Positions 39,014 to 53,600 are shown, numbered from the stretch's first letter. The stretch is 64,000 bases of DNA from Prosopocoilus inquinatus (GCA_036172665.1 JAYKNF010000031.1:124001-188000); one strand, 5' to 3'. Notes: generated by a model from the letters alone, not told the origin. Numbers and translations are program-made.

Positions 39014-41415
39014 CATGATAGATGAGTAAGGATCGATTAGATACATCACAGGAACAACGCTAATACGTGTTGTTTCATTTAAAACTATTTCCAGCTCCTG
39101 CTGCGTCCAAAAATTTTGTATCTCACATCAGACTTACTGGAGTCCATCCAAACGTCAAATAACATGTTAGATAAGTAAGGATCGTTTAGATACATCACAG
39201 GATCAACGCTAATACGTGTTGTTTCGTTCAAAACTTTTTCCAGCTTCTACTGCGTCCGAGAACTTTGTATCTCACATCAGAGTTACTGGAGTCCGTCCAA
39301 ACGTCAAATAACATGATAGATGAGTAAGGATCGATTAGTTACATCACAGGAACAACGCTAATACGTGTTGTTTCCTTTAAAACTATTTCCAGCTTCAGCT
39401 GCGTCCGAGAACTTCGTATCTCACATCAAAGATACTGGAGTCCATCGAAACGCCAAATAACATGATAGATGAGTAAGGATCGATAAGATACATCACAGGA
39501 ACAACGCTAATACGTGTTTTTTCGTTCTAAACTATTTCCAGCTTCTGCTTCGTCCAAGAACTTTGTATCTCACATCAGAGTTACTGGAGTCCATCCAAAC
39601 GTCAAATAACATGATAGATGAGTAAGGATCGATTAGATACATCACAGGAACAACGCTAATACGTGTTGTTTCCTTTAAAACTATTTCCAGCTTCAGCTGC
39701 GTCCGAGAACTTCGTATCTCACATCAAAGTTACTGGAGTCCATCGAAACGCCAAATAACATGATAGATGAGTAAGGATCGATTAGATACATCACAGGAAC
39801 AACGCTAATGCGTGTTGTTTCGTTTAAAACTATTTCCAGCTTCTGCTGCGTCCGAAAACGTCGTATCTCACATCAGAGCTACTGGAGTCCATCGAAACGC
39901 CAAATAACATGATAAATGAGTAAGGATCGATTAGATACAGCTCAGGAACAACGCTAATACGTGTTGTTTCGTTTAAAACTATTTCCAGCTCCTGCTGCAT
40001 CCAAAAACCTTGTATCTCACATCAGACTTACTGGAGTCCATCCAAACGTCAAATAACATGTTAGATAAGTAAGGATTGTTTAGATACATCACAGGAACAA
40101 CGCTAATGCGTGTTGTTTCGTTTAAAACTATTTCCAGCTTCTGCTGCGTCCGAAAATTTCGTATCTCACATCAGAGATACTTTAGTATATCCAAACGTCA
40201 AATAACATGATAGATGAGTAAGGATCGATTAGATACATCACAGGAACAACGCTAATACGTGTTGTTTCGTTTAAAACTATTTCCAGATTCTGCTGCGTCC
40301 GAAAACGTTGTATCTCACATCAGAGCTACTGGAGTCCATCGAAACGCCAAATAACATGATAGATGAGTAAGGATCGATTAGATACATCACATGAACAACG
40401 CTAATACGTGTTGTTTCATTTAAAAGTATTTCCAGCTCCTGCTGCGTCCAAAAATTTTGTATCTCACATCAGACTTACTGGAGCCCATCCAAACGTCAAA
40501 TAACATGTTAGATAAGTAAGGATCGTTTAGATACATCACAGGAACAACGCTAATACGTGTTGTTTCGTTCAAAACTATTTCCAGCTTCTACTGCGTCCGA
40601 GAACTTTGTATCTCTCATCAGAGTTACTGGAGTCCGTCCAAACGTCAAATAACATGATAGATGAGTAAGGATCGATTAGTTACATCACAGGAACAACGCT
40701 AATATGTGTTGTTTCGTTTAAAACTATTTCCAGCTGCTGCTGCGTCCGAAAATTTCGTATCTCACATCAGAGATACTTTAGTATATCCAAACGTCAAATA
40801 ACATGATAGATGAGTAAGGATCGATTAGATACATCACAGGAACAACGCTAATACGTGTTTTTTCGTTCTAAACTATTTCCAGCTTCCGCTTCGTCCAAGA
40901 ACATTGTATCTCACATCAGAGTTACTGGAGTCCATCCAAACGCCAAATAACATGATAGATGAGTAAGGATCGATTAGATACATCACAGGAACAACGCTAA
41001 TACGTGTTGTTTCGTTTAAAACTATTTCCAGCTTCAGCTGCGTCCGAGAACTTCGTATCTCACATCAAAGTTACTGGAGTCCATCGAAACGTCAAATAAC
41101 ATGATAGATGAGTAAGGATCGATTAGATACAGCACAGGAACAACGCTAATACGTGTTGTTTCGTTTAAAACAATTTCTAGCTCCTGCTGCGTCCAAAAAC
41201 TTTGTATCTCACATCAGATTTACTGGAGTCCATCCAAACGTCAAATAACATGATAGATGAGTAAGGATCGATTAGATACATCACAGGAACAACGCTAATG
41301 CGTGTTGTTTCGTTTAAAACTATTTCCAGCTTCTGCTGCGTCCGAAAATTTCGTTTCTCACATTAGAGTTACTGGAGTCCATCGAAACGTCAAATAACAT
41401 GATAGATGAGTAAGT

Positions 41416-42160
41416 ATCGATTAGATACATCACAGGAACAACGCTAATGCGTGTTGTTTCGTTAAAAACTATTTCCAGCTTCTGCTGCGTCCGAAAACGT
41501 CGTATCTCACATCAGAGCTACTGGAGTCCATCGAAACGCCAAATAACATGATAGATGAGTAAGGATCGATTAGATACATCACAGGAACAACGCTAATACG
41601 TGTTGTTTCCTTTAAAACTATTTCCAGCTACTGCTGCGTCCAAAAACTTTGTATCTCACATCAGAGTTACTGGAGTCCATCCAAACGTCAAATAACATGA
41701 TAGATGAGTAAGGATCGATTAGATACATCACAGGAACAACGCTAATACGTGTTGTTTCCCTTAAAACTATTTCCAGCTTCAGCTGCGTCCGAGAACTTCG
41801 TATCTCACATCAAAGTTACTGGAGTCCATCGAAACGCCAAATAACATGATAGATGAGTAAGGATCGATTAGATACATCACAGGAACAACGCTAATGCGTG
41901 TTGTTTCGTCTAAAACTATTTCCAGCTTCTGCTGCGTCCGAAAACGTCGTATCTCACATCAGAGCTACTGGAGTCCATCGAAACGCCAAATAACATGATA
42001 AATGAGTAAGGATCGATTAGATACATCACAGGAACAACGCTAATGCGTGTTGTTTCGTTTAAAACTATTTCCGGCTTCTGCTGCGTCCGAAAATTTCGTT
42101 TCTCACATTAGAGTTACTGGAGTCCATCGAAACGTCAAATAACATGATAGATGAGTAAGT
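41416..42160. repeat. HOR family III, partial copy (5 monomers)
   Basis: Monomers with CGTTAAAAAC, TTTCCTTTAAAACT, TTTCCCTTAAAAC, TTTCGTCTAAAAC with GATAAATGAG, and the ATTAGAG type, in the relative order seen in the 16-mer unit but with most intervening monomers absent. The monomer at 41,565 joins the TTTCCTTT 5' part to the CTACTG/AAAACTTTG 3' part, a chimera that removes two monomers. Confidence 0.75.
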
Positions 42161-44246
42161 ATCGATTAGATACATCACAGGAACAACGCTAATGCGTGTT
42201 GTTTCGTTAAAAACTATTTCCAGCTTCTGCTGCGTCCGAAAACGTCGTATCTCACATCAGAGCTACTGGAGTCCATCGAAACGCCAAATAACATGATAGA
42301 TGAGTAAGGATCGATTAGATACATCACAGGAACAACGCTAATACGTGTTGTTTCCTTTAAAGCTATTTCCAGCTTCAGCTGCGTCCGAGAACTTCGTATC
42401 TCACATCAAAGTTACTGGAGTCCATCGAAACGCCAAATAACATGATAGATGAGTAAGGATCGATTAGATACATCACAGGAACAACGCTAATGCGTGTTGT
42501 TTCTTTTAAAACTATTTCCAGCTTATGCTGCGTCCGAAGATTTCGTATCTCACATCAGAGATACTGGAGTCCATCCAAACGTCAAATAACATGATAGATG
42601 AGTAACGATCGATTAGATACATCACAGGAACAACGCTAATACGTGTTGTTTCGTTTAAAACTATTTCCAGCTACTGCTGCGTCCAAAAACTTTGTATCTC
42701 ACATCAGAGTTTCTGGAGTCCATCCAAACGTCAAATAACATGATAGATGAGTAAGGATCGATTAGATACATCACAGGAACAACGCTAATACGTGTTGTTT
42801 CCCTTAAAACTATTTCCAGCTTCAGCTGCGTCCGAGAACTTCGTATCTCACATCAAAGTTACTGGAGTCCATCGAAACGCCAAATAACATGATAGATGAG
42901 TAAGGATCGATTAGATACATCACAGGAACAACGCTAATGCGTGTTGTTTCGTCTAAAACTATTTCCAGCTTCTGCTGCGTCCGAAAACCTCGTATCTCAC
43001 ATCAGAGCTACTGGAGTCCATCGAAACGCCAAATAACATGATAAATGAGTAAGGATCGATTAGATACATCACAGGAACAACGCTAATACGTGTTGTTTCG
43101 TTTAAAACTATTTCCAGCTCCTGCTGCGTCCAAAAACCTTGTATCTCACATCAGACTTACTGGAGTCCATCCAAACGTCAAATAACATGTTAGATAAGTA
43201 AGGATTGTTTAGATACATCACAGGAACAACGCTAATGCGTGTTGTTTCGTTTAAAACTATTTCCAGCTTCTGCTGCGTCCGAAAATTTCGTATCTCACAT
43301 CAGAGATACTTTAGTATATCCAAACGTCAAATAACATGATAGATGAGTAAGGATCGATTAGATACATCACAGGAACAACGCTAATACGTGTTGTTTCGTT
43401 TAAAACTATTTCTAGCTCCTGCTGCGTCCAACAACTTCGTATCTCACATCAGAGTTACTAGAGTCCATCGAAACGTCAAATAACATGATAGATGAGTAAG
43501 GATCGATTAGATACATCACAGGAACAACGCTAATGCGTGTTGTTTCATTTAAAACTATTTCCAGCTTCTGCTGCGTCCGATAATTTCGTATCTCACTTCA
43601 GAGTTACTGGAGCCCATCCAAACGTCAAATAACATGATAGATGAGTAAGGATCGATTAGATACATCACAGGAACAACGCTAATACGTGTTGTTTCGTTTA
43701 AAACTATTTCCTGCTCCTGCTGCGTCCAAAAACTTTGTATCTCACATCAGAGCTACTGGAGTCCATCGAAACGCCAAATAACATGATAGATGAGTAAGGA
43801 TCGATTAGATACATCACAGGAACAACGCTAATATGTGTTGTTTCCTTTAAAACTATTTCCAGCTTCTGCTGCGTCCGAAAACGTCGTACCTCACATCAGA
43901 GTTACTGGAGTGCATCGAAACGTCAAATAACATGATAGATGAGTAAGGATCGATTAGATACAGCACAGGAACAACGCTAATACGTGTTGTTTCGTTTAAA
44001 ACTATTTCTAGCTCCTGCTGCGTCCAAAAACTTTGTATCTCACATCAGACTTACTGGAGTCCATCCAAACGTCAAATAACATGATAGATGAGTAAGGATC
44101 GATTAGATACATCACAGGAACAACGCTAATGCGTGTTGTTTCGTTTAAAACTATTTCCAGCTTCTGCTGCGTCCGAAAATTTCGTTTCTCACATTAGAGT
44201 TACTGGAGTCCATCGAAACGTCAAATAACATGATAGATGAGTAAGT
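42161..44246. repeat. HOR family III, 14-monomer deletion copy (2,086 bp)
   Basis: Same order as the 16-mer at 44,247 but two monomers shorter. The monomer at 43,502 begins as the CGATAATTTCG type and ends with CACTTCAGAG and GAGCCC; in the full unit these halves belong to two neighbouring monomers (45,588 and 45,737). The monomer at 43,800 joins a GATTAGATAC start to AATATGTG and TTTCCTTT, which in the full unit belong to 46,035 and 46,184. Each chimera removes exactly one 149 bp unit. This copy also has other differences from the later two: CTAATGCG where they have CTAAATCG, CACATCAGAC where they have CACTTCAGAC. Confidence 0.85.
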
Positions 44247-46630
44247 ATCGATTAGATACATCACAGGAACAACGCTAATGCGTGTTGTTTCGTTAAAAAC
44301 TATTTCCAGCTTCTGCTGCGTCCGAAAACGTCGTATCTCACATCAGAGCTACTGGAGTCCATCGAAACGCCAAATAACATGATAGATGAGTAAGGATCGA
44401 TTAGATACATCACAGGAACAAAGCTAATACGTGTTGTTTCCTTTAAAGCTATTTCCAGCTTCAGCTGCGTCCGAGAACTTCGTATCTCACATCAAAGTTA
44501 CTGGAGTCCATCGAAACGCCAAATAACATGATAGATGAGTAAGGATCGATTAGATACATCACAGGAACAACGCTAAATCGTGTTGTTTCTTTTAAAACTA
44601 TTTCCAGCTTATGCTGCGTCCGAAGATTTCGTATCTCACATCAGAGATACTGGAGTCCATCCAAACGTCAAATAACATGATAGATGAGTAACGATCGATT
44701 AGATACATCACAGGAACAACGCTAATACGTGTTGTTTCGTTTAAAACTATTTCCAGCTACTGCTGCGTCCAAAAACTTTGTATCTCACATCAGAGTTACT
44801 GGAGTCCATCCAAACGTCAAATAACATGATAGATGAGTAAGGATCGATTAGATACATCACAGGAACAACGCTAATACGTGTTGTTTCCCTTAAAACTATT
44901 TCCAGCTTCAGCTGCGTCCGAGAACTTCGTATCTCACATCAAAGTTACTGGAGTCCATCGAAACGCCAAATAACATGATAGATGAGTAAGGATCGATTAG
45001 ATACATCACAGGAACAACGCTAATGCGTGTTGTTTCGTCTAAAACTATTTCCAGCTTCTGCTGCGTCCGAAAACGTCGTATCTCACATCAGAGCTACTGG
45101 AGTCCATCGAAACGCCAAATAACATGATAAATGAGTAAGGATCGATTAGATACATCACAGGAACAACGCTAATACGTGTTGTTTCGTTTAAAACTATTTC
45201 CAGCTCCTGCTGCGTCCAAAAACCTTGTATCTCACTTCAGACTTACTGGAGTCCATCCAAACGTCAAATAACATGTTAGATAAGTAAGGATTGTTTAGAT
45301 ACATCACAGGAACAACGCTAATGCGTGTTGTTTCGTTTAAAACTATTTCCAGCTTCTGCTGCGTCCGAAAATTTCGTATCTCACATCAGAGATACTTTAG
45401 TATATCCAAACGTCAAATAACATGATAGATGAGTAAGGATCGATTAGATACATCACAGGAACAACGCTAATACGTGTTGTTTCGTTTAAAACTATTTCTA
45501 GCTCCTGCTGCGTCCAACAACTTCGTATCTCACATCAGAGTTACTAGAGTCCATCGAAACGTCAAATAACATGATAGATGAGTAAGGATCGATTAGATAC
45601 ATCACAGGAACAACGCTAATGCGTGTTGTTTCATTTAAAACTATTTCCAGCTTCTGCTGCGTCCGATAATTTCGTATCTCACATCAGAGTTACTGGAGTC
45701 CATCCAAACGTCAAATAACATGATAGATGAGTAAGGATCGATTAGATACATCACAGGAACATCGCTAATGCGCGTTGTTTCGTTTAAAACTATTTCCAGC
45801 TTCAGCTGCGTCCGAGAACTTCGTATCTCACTTCAGAGTTACTGGAGCCCATCCAAACGTCAAATAACATGATAGATGAGTAAGGATCGATTAGATACAT
45901 CACAGGAACAACGCTAATACGTGTTGTTTCGTTTAAAACTATTTCCTGCTCCTGCTGCGTCCAAAAACTTTGTATCTCACATCAGAGCTACTGGAGTCCA
46001 TCGAAACGCCAAATAACATGATAGATGAGTAAGGATCGATTAGATACATCACAGGAACAACGCTAATACGTGTTGTTTCATTTAAAACTATTTCCAGCTC
46101 CAGCTGCGTCCGAGAACTTCGTATCTCATATCAGAGTTACTGGAGTCCGTCCAAACGTCAAATAACATGATAGATGAGTAAGGATCGATTAGTTACATCA
46201 CAAGAACAACGCTAATATGTGTTGTTTCCTTTAAAACTATTTCCAGCTTCTGCTGCGTCCGAAAACGTCGTATCTCACATCAGAGTTACTGGAGTGCATC
46301 GAAACGTCAAATAACATGATAGATGAGTAAGGATCGATTAGATACAGCACAGGAACAACGCTAATACGTGTTGTTTCGTTTAAAACTATTTCTAGCTCCT
46401 GCTGCGTCCAAAAACTTTGTATCTCACATCAGACTTACTGGAGTCCATCCAAACGTCAAATAACATGATAGATGAGTAAGGATCGATTAGATACATAACA
46501 GGAACAACGCTAATGCGTGTTGTTTCGTTTAAAACTATTTCCAGCTTCTGCTGCGTCCGAAAATTTCGTTTCTCACATTAGAGTTACTGGAGTCCATCGA
46601 AACGTCAAATAACATGATAGATGAGTAAGT
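44247..46630. repeat. HOR family III, 16-monomer unit (2,384 bp), full copy A
   Basis: The sixteen monomers in order are marked by CGTTAAAAAC; AACAAAGCTAATACG with TTTAAAGC; CTAAATCGTG with CTTATG and GTAACGATC; CTACTG; CCCTTAAAAC; CGTCTAAAAC; AAAACCTTG; ATTGTTTAG with ACTTTAGTATATCC; CCAACAACTTCG; CGATAATTTCG; ACATCGCTAATGCGCG; TTCCTGCTCC; CAGCTCCAGCTG with CATATCAG; ACATCACAAGAAC with AATATGTG; ACAGCACAGG; and ACATAACAGG with the ATTAGAG type. The next 2,384 bp repeat the same series with the same private variants. Confidence 0.92.
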
Positions 46631-49014
46631 ATCGATTAGATACATCACAGGAACAACGCTAATGCGTGTTGTTTCGTTAAAAACTATTTCCAGCTTCTGC
46701 TGCGTCCGAAAACGTCGTATCTCACATCAGAGCTACTGGAGTCCATCGAAACGCCAAATAACATGATAGATGAGTAAGGATCGATTAGATACATCACAGG
46801 AACAAAGCTAATACGTGTTGTTTCCTTTAAAGCTATTTCCAGCTTCAGCTGCGTCCGAGAACTTCGTATCTCACATCAAAGTTACTGGAGTCCATCGAAA
46901 CGCCAAATAACATGATAGATGAGTAAGGATCGATTAGATACATCACAGGAACAACGCTAAATCGTGTTGTTTCTTTTAAAACTATTTCCAGCTTATGCTG
47001 CGTCCGAAGATTTCGTATCTCACATCAGAGATACTGGAGTCCATCCAAACGTCAAATAACATGATAGATGAGTAACGATCGATTAGATACATCACAGGAA
47101 CAACGCTAATACGTGTTGTTTCGTTTAAAACTATTTCCAGCTACTGCTGCGTCCAAAAACTTTGTATCTCACATCAGAGTTACTGGAGTCCATCCAAACG
47201 TCAAATAACATGATAGATGAGTAAGGATCGATTAGATACATCACAGGAACAACGCTAATACGTGTTGTTTCCCTTAAAACTATTTCCAGCTTCAGCTGCG
47301 TCCGAGAACTTCGTATCTCACATCAAAGTTACTGGAGTCCATCGAAACGCCAAATAACATGATAGATGAGTAAGGATCGATTAGATACATCACAGGAACA
47401 ACGCTAATGCGTGTTGTTTCGTCTAAAACTATTTCCAGCTTCTGCTGCGTCCGAAAACGTCGTATCTCACATCAGAGCTACTGGAGTCCATCGAAACGCC
47501 AAATAACATGATAAATGAGTAAGGATCGATTAGATACATCACAGGAACAACGCTAATACGTGTTGTTTCGTTTAAAACTATTTCCAGCTCCTGCTGCGTC
47601 CAAAAACCTTGTATCTCACTTCAGACTTACTGGAGTCCATCCAAACGTCAAATAACATGTTAGATAAGTAAGGATTGTTTAGATACATCACAGGAACAAC
47701 GCTAATGCGTGTTGTTTCGTTTAAAACTATTTCCAGCTTCTGCTGCGTCCGAAAATTTCGTATCTCACATCAGAGATACTTTAGTATATCCAAACGTCAA
47801 ATAACATGATAGATGAGTAAGGATCGATTAGATACATCACAGGAACAACGCTAATACGTGTTGTTTCGTTTAAAACTATTTCTAGCTCCTGCTGCGTCCA
47901 ACAACTTCGTATCTCACATCAGAGTTACTAGAGTCCATCGAAACGTCAAATAACATGATAGATGAGTAAGGATCGATTAGATACATCACAGGAACAACGC
48001 TAATGCGTGTTGTTTCATTTAAAACTATTTCCAGCTTCTGCTGCGTCCGATAATTTCGTATCTCACATCAGAGTTACTGGAGTCCATCCAAACGTCAAAT
48101 AACATGATAGATGAGTAAGGATCGATTAGATACATCACAGGAACATCGCTAATGCGCGTTGTTTCGTTTAAAACTATTTCCAGCTTCAGCTGCGTCCGAG
48201 AACTTCGTATCTCACTTCAGAGTTACTGGAGCCCATCCAAACGTCAAATAACATGATAGATGAGTAAGGATCGATTAGATACATCACAGGAACAACGCTA
48301 ATACGTGTTGTTTCGTTTAAAACTATTTCCTGCTCCTGCTGCGTCCAAAAACTTTGTATCTCACATCAGAGCTACTGGAGTCCATCGAAACGCCAAATAA
48401 CATGATAGATGAGTAAGGATCGATTAGATACATCACAGGAACAACGCTAATACGTGTTGTTTCATTTAAAACTATTTCCAGCTCCAGCTGCGTCCGAGAA
48501 CTTCGTATCTCATATCAGAGTTACTGGAGTCCGTCCAAACGTCAAATAACATGATAGATGAGTAAGGATCGATTAGTTACATCACAAGAACAACGCTAAT
48601 ATGTGTTGTTTCCTTTAAAACTATTTCCAGCTTCTGCTGCGTCCGAAAACGTCGTATCTCACATCAGAGTTACTGGAGTGCATCGAAACGTCAAATAACA
48701 TGATAGATGAGTAAGGATCGATTAGATACAGCACAGGAACAACGCTAATACGTGTTGTTTCGTTTAAAACTATTTCTAGCTCCTGCTGCGTCCAAAAACT
48801 TTGTATCTCACATCAGACTTACTGGAGTCCATCCAAACGTCAAATAACATGATAGATGAGTAAGGATCGATTAGATACATAACAGGAACAACGCTAATGC
48901 GTGTTGTTTCGTTTAAAACTATTTCCAGCTTCTGCTGCGTCCGAAAATTTCGTTTCTCACATTAGAGTTACTGGAGTCCATCGAAACGTCAAATAACATG
49001 ATAGATGAGTAAGT
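46631..49014. repeat. HOR family III, 16-monomer unit (2,384 bp), full copy B
   Basis: Every marker listed for copy A recurs 2,384 bp downstream, including the private ones AACAAAGC, CTAAATCG, CACTTCAGAC and ACATAACAGG. I saw no difference at the sites compared, so this is a very recent duplication. At the right end (49,015-49,312) two further monomers continue the unit, then the order changes after about 49,285, where GCCAAATAAC becomes GTCAAATAAC, and family IV begins. Confidence 0.91.
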
Positions 49015-49759
49015 ATCGATTAGATACATCACAGGAACAACGCTAATGCGTGTTGTTTCGTTAAAAACTATTTCCAGCTTCTGCTGCGTCCGAAAACGTC
49101 GTATCTCACATCAGAGCTACTGGAGTCCATCGAAACGCCAAATAACATGATAGATGAGTAAGGATCGATTAGATACATCACAGGAACAACGCTAATACGT
49201 GTTGTTTCCTTTAAAGCTATTTCCAGCTTCAGCTGCGTCCGAGAACTTCGTATCTCACATCAAAGTTACTGGAGTCCATCGAAACGTCAAATAACATGAT
49301 AGATGAGTAAGGATCGATTAGATACATCACAGGAACAACGCTAATACGTGTTGTTTCGTTTAAAACTATTTCCAGCTACTGCTGCGTCCAAAAACTTTGC
49401 ATCTCACATCAGAGTTACTGGAGTCCATCCAAACGTAAAATAACATGATAGATGAGTAAGGATCGATTAGATACATCACAGGAACATCGCTAATGCGTGT
49501 TGTTTCGTTTAAAACTATTTCCAGCTTCTGCTGCGTCCGAAAACATCGTATCTCACATCAGAGATACTTGAGTCCATCGAAACGTCAAATAACATGTTAG
49601 ATAAGTAAGGATCGACTAGATACATCACAGGAACAACGCTAATGCGTGTTGTTTCGTTTAGAACTATTTCCAGCTTATGCTGCGTCCGAAGATTTCGTAT
49701 CTCACATCAGAGATACTGGAGTCCATCCAAACGTCAAATAACATGATAGATGAGTAAGG

Positions 49760-50653
49760 ATCGATTAGATACATCACAGGAACAACGCTAATACGTGTTG
49801 TTTCGTTTAAAACTATTTCCAGCTCCTGCTGCGTCCAAAAACTTCGTATCTCACATCAGAGTTACTAGAGTCCATCGATACGTCAAATAACATGATAGAT
49901 GAGTAATAATCGATTAGATACATCACAGGAACAACGCTAATGCGTGTTGTTTCATTTAAAACTATTTCCAGCTTCTGCTGCGTCCGATAATTTCGTATCT
50001 CACATCAGAGTTACTGGAGTCCATCCAAACGTCAAATAACATGATAGATGAGTAAGGATCGATTAGATACATCACAGGAACAACGCTATTGCGTGTTGTT
50101 TCGTTTAAAACTATTTCCAGCTTATGCTGCGTCCGAAGATTTCGTATCTCACATCAGAGATACTGGAGTCCATCCATACGTCAAATAACATGATAGATGA
50201 GTAAGGATCGATTAGATACATCACAGGAACAACGCTAATAAGTGTTGTTTCGTTTAAAACTATTTCCAGCTCCTGCTGCGTCCAAAAACTTCGTATCTCA
50301 CATCAGAGTTACTAGAGTCCATCGATACGTCAAATAACATGATAGATGAGTAATAATCGATTAGATACATCACAGGAACAACGCTAATGCGTGTTGTTTC
50401 ATTTAAAACTATTTCCAGCTTCTGCTGCGTCCGATAATTTCGTATCTCACATCAGAGTTACTGGAGTCCATCCAAACGTCAAATAACATGATAGATGAGT
50501 AAGGATCGATTAGATACATCACAGGAACAACGCTATTGCGTGTTGTTTCGTTTAAAACTATTTCCAGCTTATGCTGCGTCCGAAGATTTCGTATCTCACA
50601 TCAGAGATACTGGAGTCCATCCATACGTCAAATATCATGATAGATGAGTAAGG
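49760..50653. repeat. Tandem three-monomer block (2 x 447 bp) inside family IV
   Basis: The order CTCCTG with CGATACG and GTAATAATCG, then CATTT with CGATAAT, then CTATTGCG with CTTATG and CCATACG, occurs at 49,760 and again at 50,207. Copy 2 has the same doubling at 55,719-56,612, while copy 3 has a single version at 60,484-60,930 without the GTAATAATCG variant. Confidence 0.85.
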
Positions 50654-53600
50654 ATCGATTAGATACATCACAGGAACAACGCTAATACGTGTTGTTTCGT
50701 TTAAAACTATTTCCAGCTCCTGCTGCGTCCAAAAACTTCGTATCTCACAACAGAGCTACTGGAGTCCATCGAAACGCCAAATAACATGATAGATGAGTAA
50801 GGATCGATTAGATACAGCACAGGAACAACGCTAATACGTGTTGTTTCGTTTAAAACTATTTCCAGCTCCTGCTGCGTCCAAAAACTTCGTATCTCACATC
50901 AGAGCTACTGGAGTCCATCCAAACGTCAAATAACATGATAGATGAGTAAGGATCGATTAGATACATCACAGGAACAACGCTAATGCGTGTTGTTTCGTTT
51001 AAAACTATTTCCAGCTCCTGCTGCGTCCAAAAACTTCGTATCTCACATCAGAGCTACTGGAGTCCATCCAAACGTCAAATAACATGATAGATGAGTAAGG
51101 ATCGATTAGATACATCACAGGAACAACGCTAATGCGTGTTGTTTCGTTTAAAACTATTTCCAGCTTATGCTGCGTCCGAAGATTTCGTATCTCACATCAG
51201 AGTTACTGGAGTCCATCCAAACGTCAAATAACATGATAGATGAGTAAGGATCGATTAGATACATCACAGGAACAACGCTAATGCGTGTTGTTTCTTTTAA
51301 ATCTATTTCCAGCTTCAGCTGCGTCCGAGAACTTCGTATCTCACTTCAGAGTTACTGGAACCCATCCAAATGTCAAATAACATGATAGATGAGTAAGGAT
51401 CGATTAGATACATCACAGGAACAACGCTAATACATGTTGTTTCGTTTAAAACTATTTCCAGCTCCTGCTGCGTCCAAAAACTTCGTATCTCACATCAGAG
51501 CTACTGGAGTCCATCGAAACGCCAAATAACATGATAGGTGAGTAAGGATCGATTAGATACATCACAGGAACAACGCTAATACGTGTTGTTTCATTTAAAA
51601 CTATTTCCAGCTTCAGCTGCGTCCGAGAACTTCGTATCTCACATCAAAGTTACTGGAGTCCATCGAAACGCCAAATAACATGTTAGATGAGTAAGGATCG
51701 ATTAGATACATCACAGGAACAACGCTAATGCGTGTTGTTTCGTTTAAAACTATTTCCAGCTTCTGCTGCGTCCGAAAATGTCGTATCTCACATCAGAGCT
51801 ACTGGAGTCCATCGAAACGCCAAATAACATGATAGATGAGTAAGGATCGATTAGATACAGCACAGGAACAACGCTAATACGTGTTGTTTCGTTTAAAACT
51901 ATTTCCAGCTCCTGCTGCGTCCAAAAACTTTGTATCTCACATCAGACTTACTGGAGTCCATCCAAACTTCAAATAACAAGTTAGATAAGTAAGGATCGTT
52001 TAGATACATCACAGGAACAACGCTAATACGTGTTGTTTCGTTCAAAACTATTTCCAGCTTCAGCTGCGTCCGAGAACTTCGTATCTCACATCAAAGTTAC
52101 TGGAGTCCATCGAAACGCCAAATAACATGTTAGATGAGTAAGGATCGATTAGATACATCACAGGAACAACGCTAATGCGTGTTGTTTCCTTTAAAACTAT
52201 TTCCAGCTTCTGCTGCGTCCGAAAACGTCGTATCTCTTTTCAGAGTTACTGGAGTCCGTCCAAACGTCAAATAACATGATAGATGAGTAAGGATCGATTA
52301 GTTACATCACAGGAACAACGCTAATATGTGTTGTTTCGTTTAAAACTATTTCCAGCTGCTGCTGCGTCCGAAAATTTCGTATCTCACATTAGAGTTACTG
52401 GAGTCTATCGAAACGTCAAATAACATGATAGATGAGTAAGGATCGATTAGATACATCACAGGAACAACGCTAATACGTGTTGTTTCGTTTAAAACTATTT
52501 GTAGCTCCTGCTGCGTCCAAAAACTTTGTATCTCACATCAGACTTACTGGAGTCTATCCAAAGGTCAAATAACATGATAGATGAGTAAGGATCGATTAGA
52601 TACATCACAGGAACAACGCTAATGCGTGTTGTTTAGTTTAAAACTATTTCCAGCTTCTGCTGCGTCCGAAAATTTCGTTTCTCACATTAGAGTTACTGGA
52701 GTCCATCGAAACGTCAAATAACATGATAGATGAGTAAGTATCGATTAGATACATCACAGGAACAACGCTAATGCGTGTTGTTTCGTTAAAAACTATTTCC
52801 AGCTTCTGCTGCGTCCGAAAACGTCGTATCTCACATCAGAGTTACTGGAGTGCATCGAAACGTCAAATAACATGATAGATAAGTAAGGATCGATTAGATA
52901 CAGCACAGGAACAACGCTAATACGTGTTGTTTCGTTTAAAACTATTTGTAGCTCCTGCTGCGTCCAAAAACTTTGTATCTCACATCAGACTTACTGGAGT
53001 CCATCCAAAGGTCAAATAACATGATAGATGAGTAAGGATCGATTAGATACATCACAGGAACAACGCTAATGCGTGTTTTTTAGTTTAAAACTATTTCCAG
53101 CTTCTGCTGCGTCCGAAAATTTCGTTTCTCACATTAGAGTTACTGGAGTCCATCGAAACGTCAAATAACATGATAGATGAGTAAGTATCGATTAGATACA
53201 TCACAGGAACAACGCTAATGCGTGTTGTTTCGTTAAAAACTATTTCCAGCTTCTGCTGCGTCCGAAAACGTCGTATCTCACATCAGAGCTACTGGAGTCC
53301 ATCGAAACGCCAAATAACATGATAGATGAGTAAGGATCGATTAGATACATCACAGGAACAACGCTAATGCGTGTTGTTTCGTTTAAAACTATTTCCAGCT
53401 TATGCTGCGTCCGAAGATTTCGTATCTCACATCAGAGATACTGGAGTCCATCCAAACGTCAAATAACATGATAGATGAGTAAGGATCGATTAGATACATC
53501 ACAGGAACAACGCTAATGCGTGTTGTTTCGTTAAAAACTATTTCCAGCTTCTGCTGCGTCCGAAAACGTCGTATCTCACATCAGAGCTACTGGAGTCCAT

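Larger units (their letters stand above)
29301..41415. repeat. Heterogeneous satellite stretch with short or broken HORs
   Basis: This stretch keeps the 149 bp phase but shows more private variants than the flanking arrays, and I could not find a long unit repeated end to end. Many monomers mix familiar subtypes: CTTCAG with CATCAAAG, CTCCTG with AAAACTTCG, CTTATG with CGAAGATTTCG. Singletons include TGCTGAGTCC (near 30,310), GACAGATGAG (near 32,012 and 34,995), ATGCCTGTTG (near 34,593) and AGCTACGC (near 34,734). Small units repeat over short distances, such as the three-monomer block at 35,010 and 36,202. A 1 bp deletion lies at about 39,010. Higher divergence suggests an older or less homogenised part of the array; this is inference. 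Confidence 0.78.
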
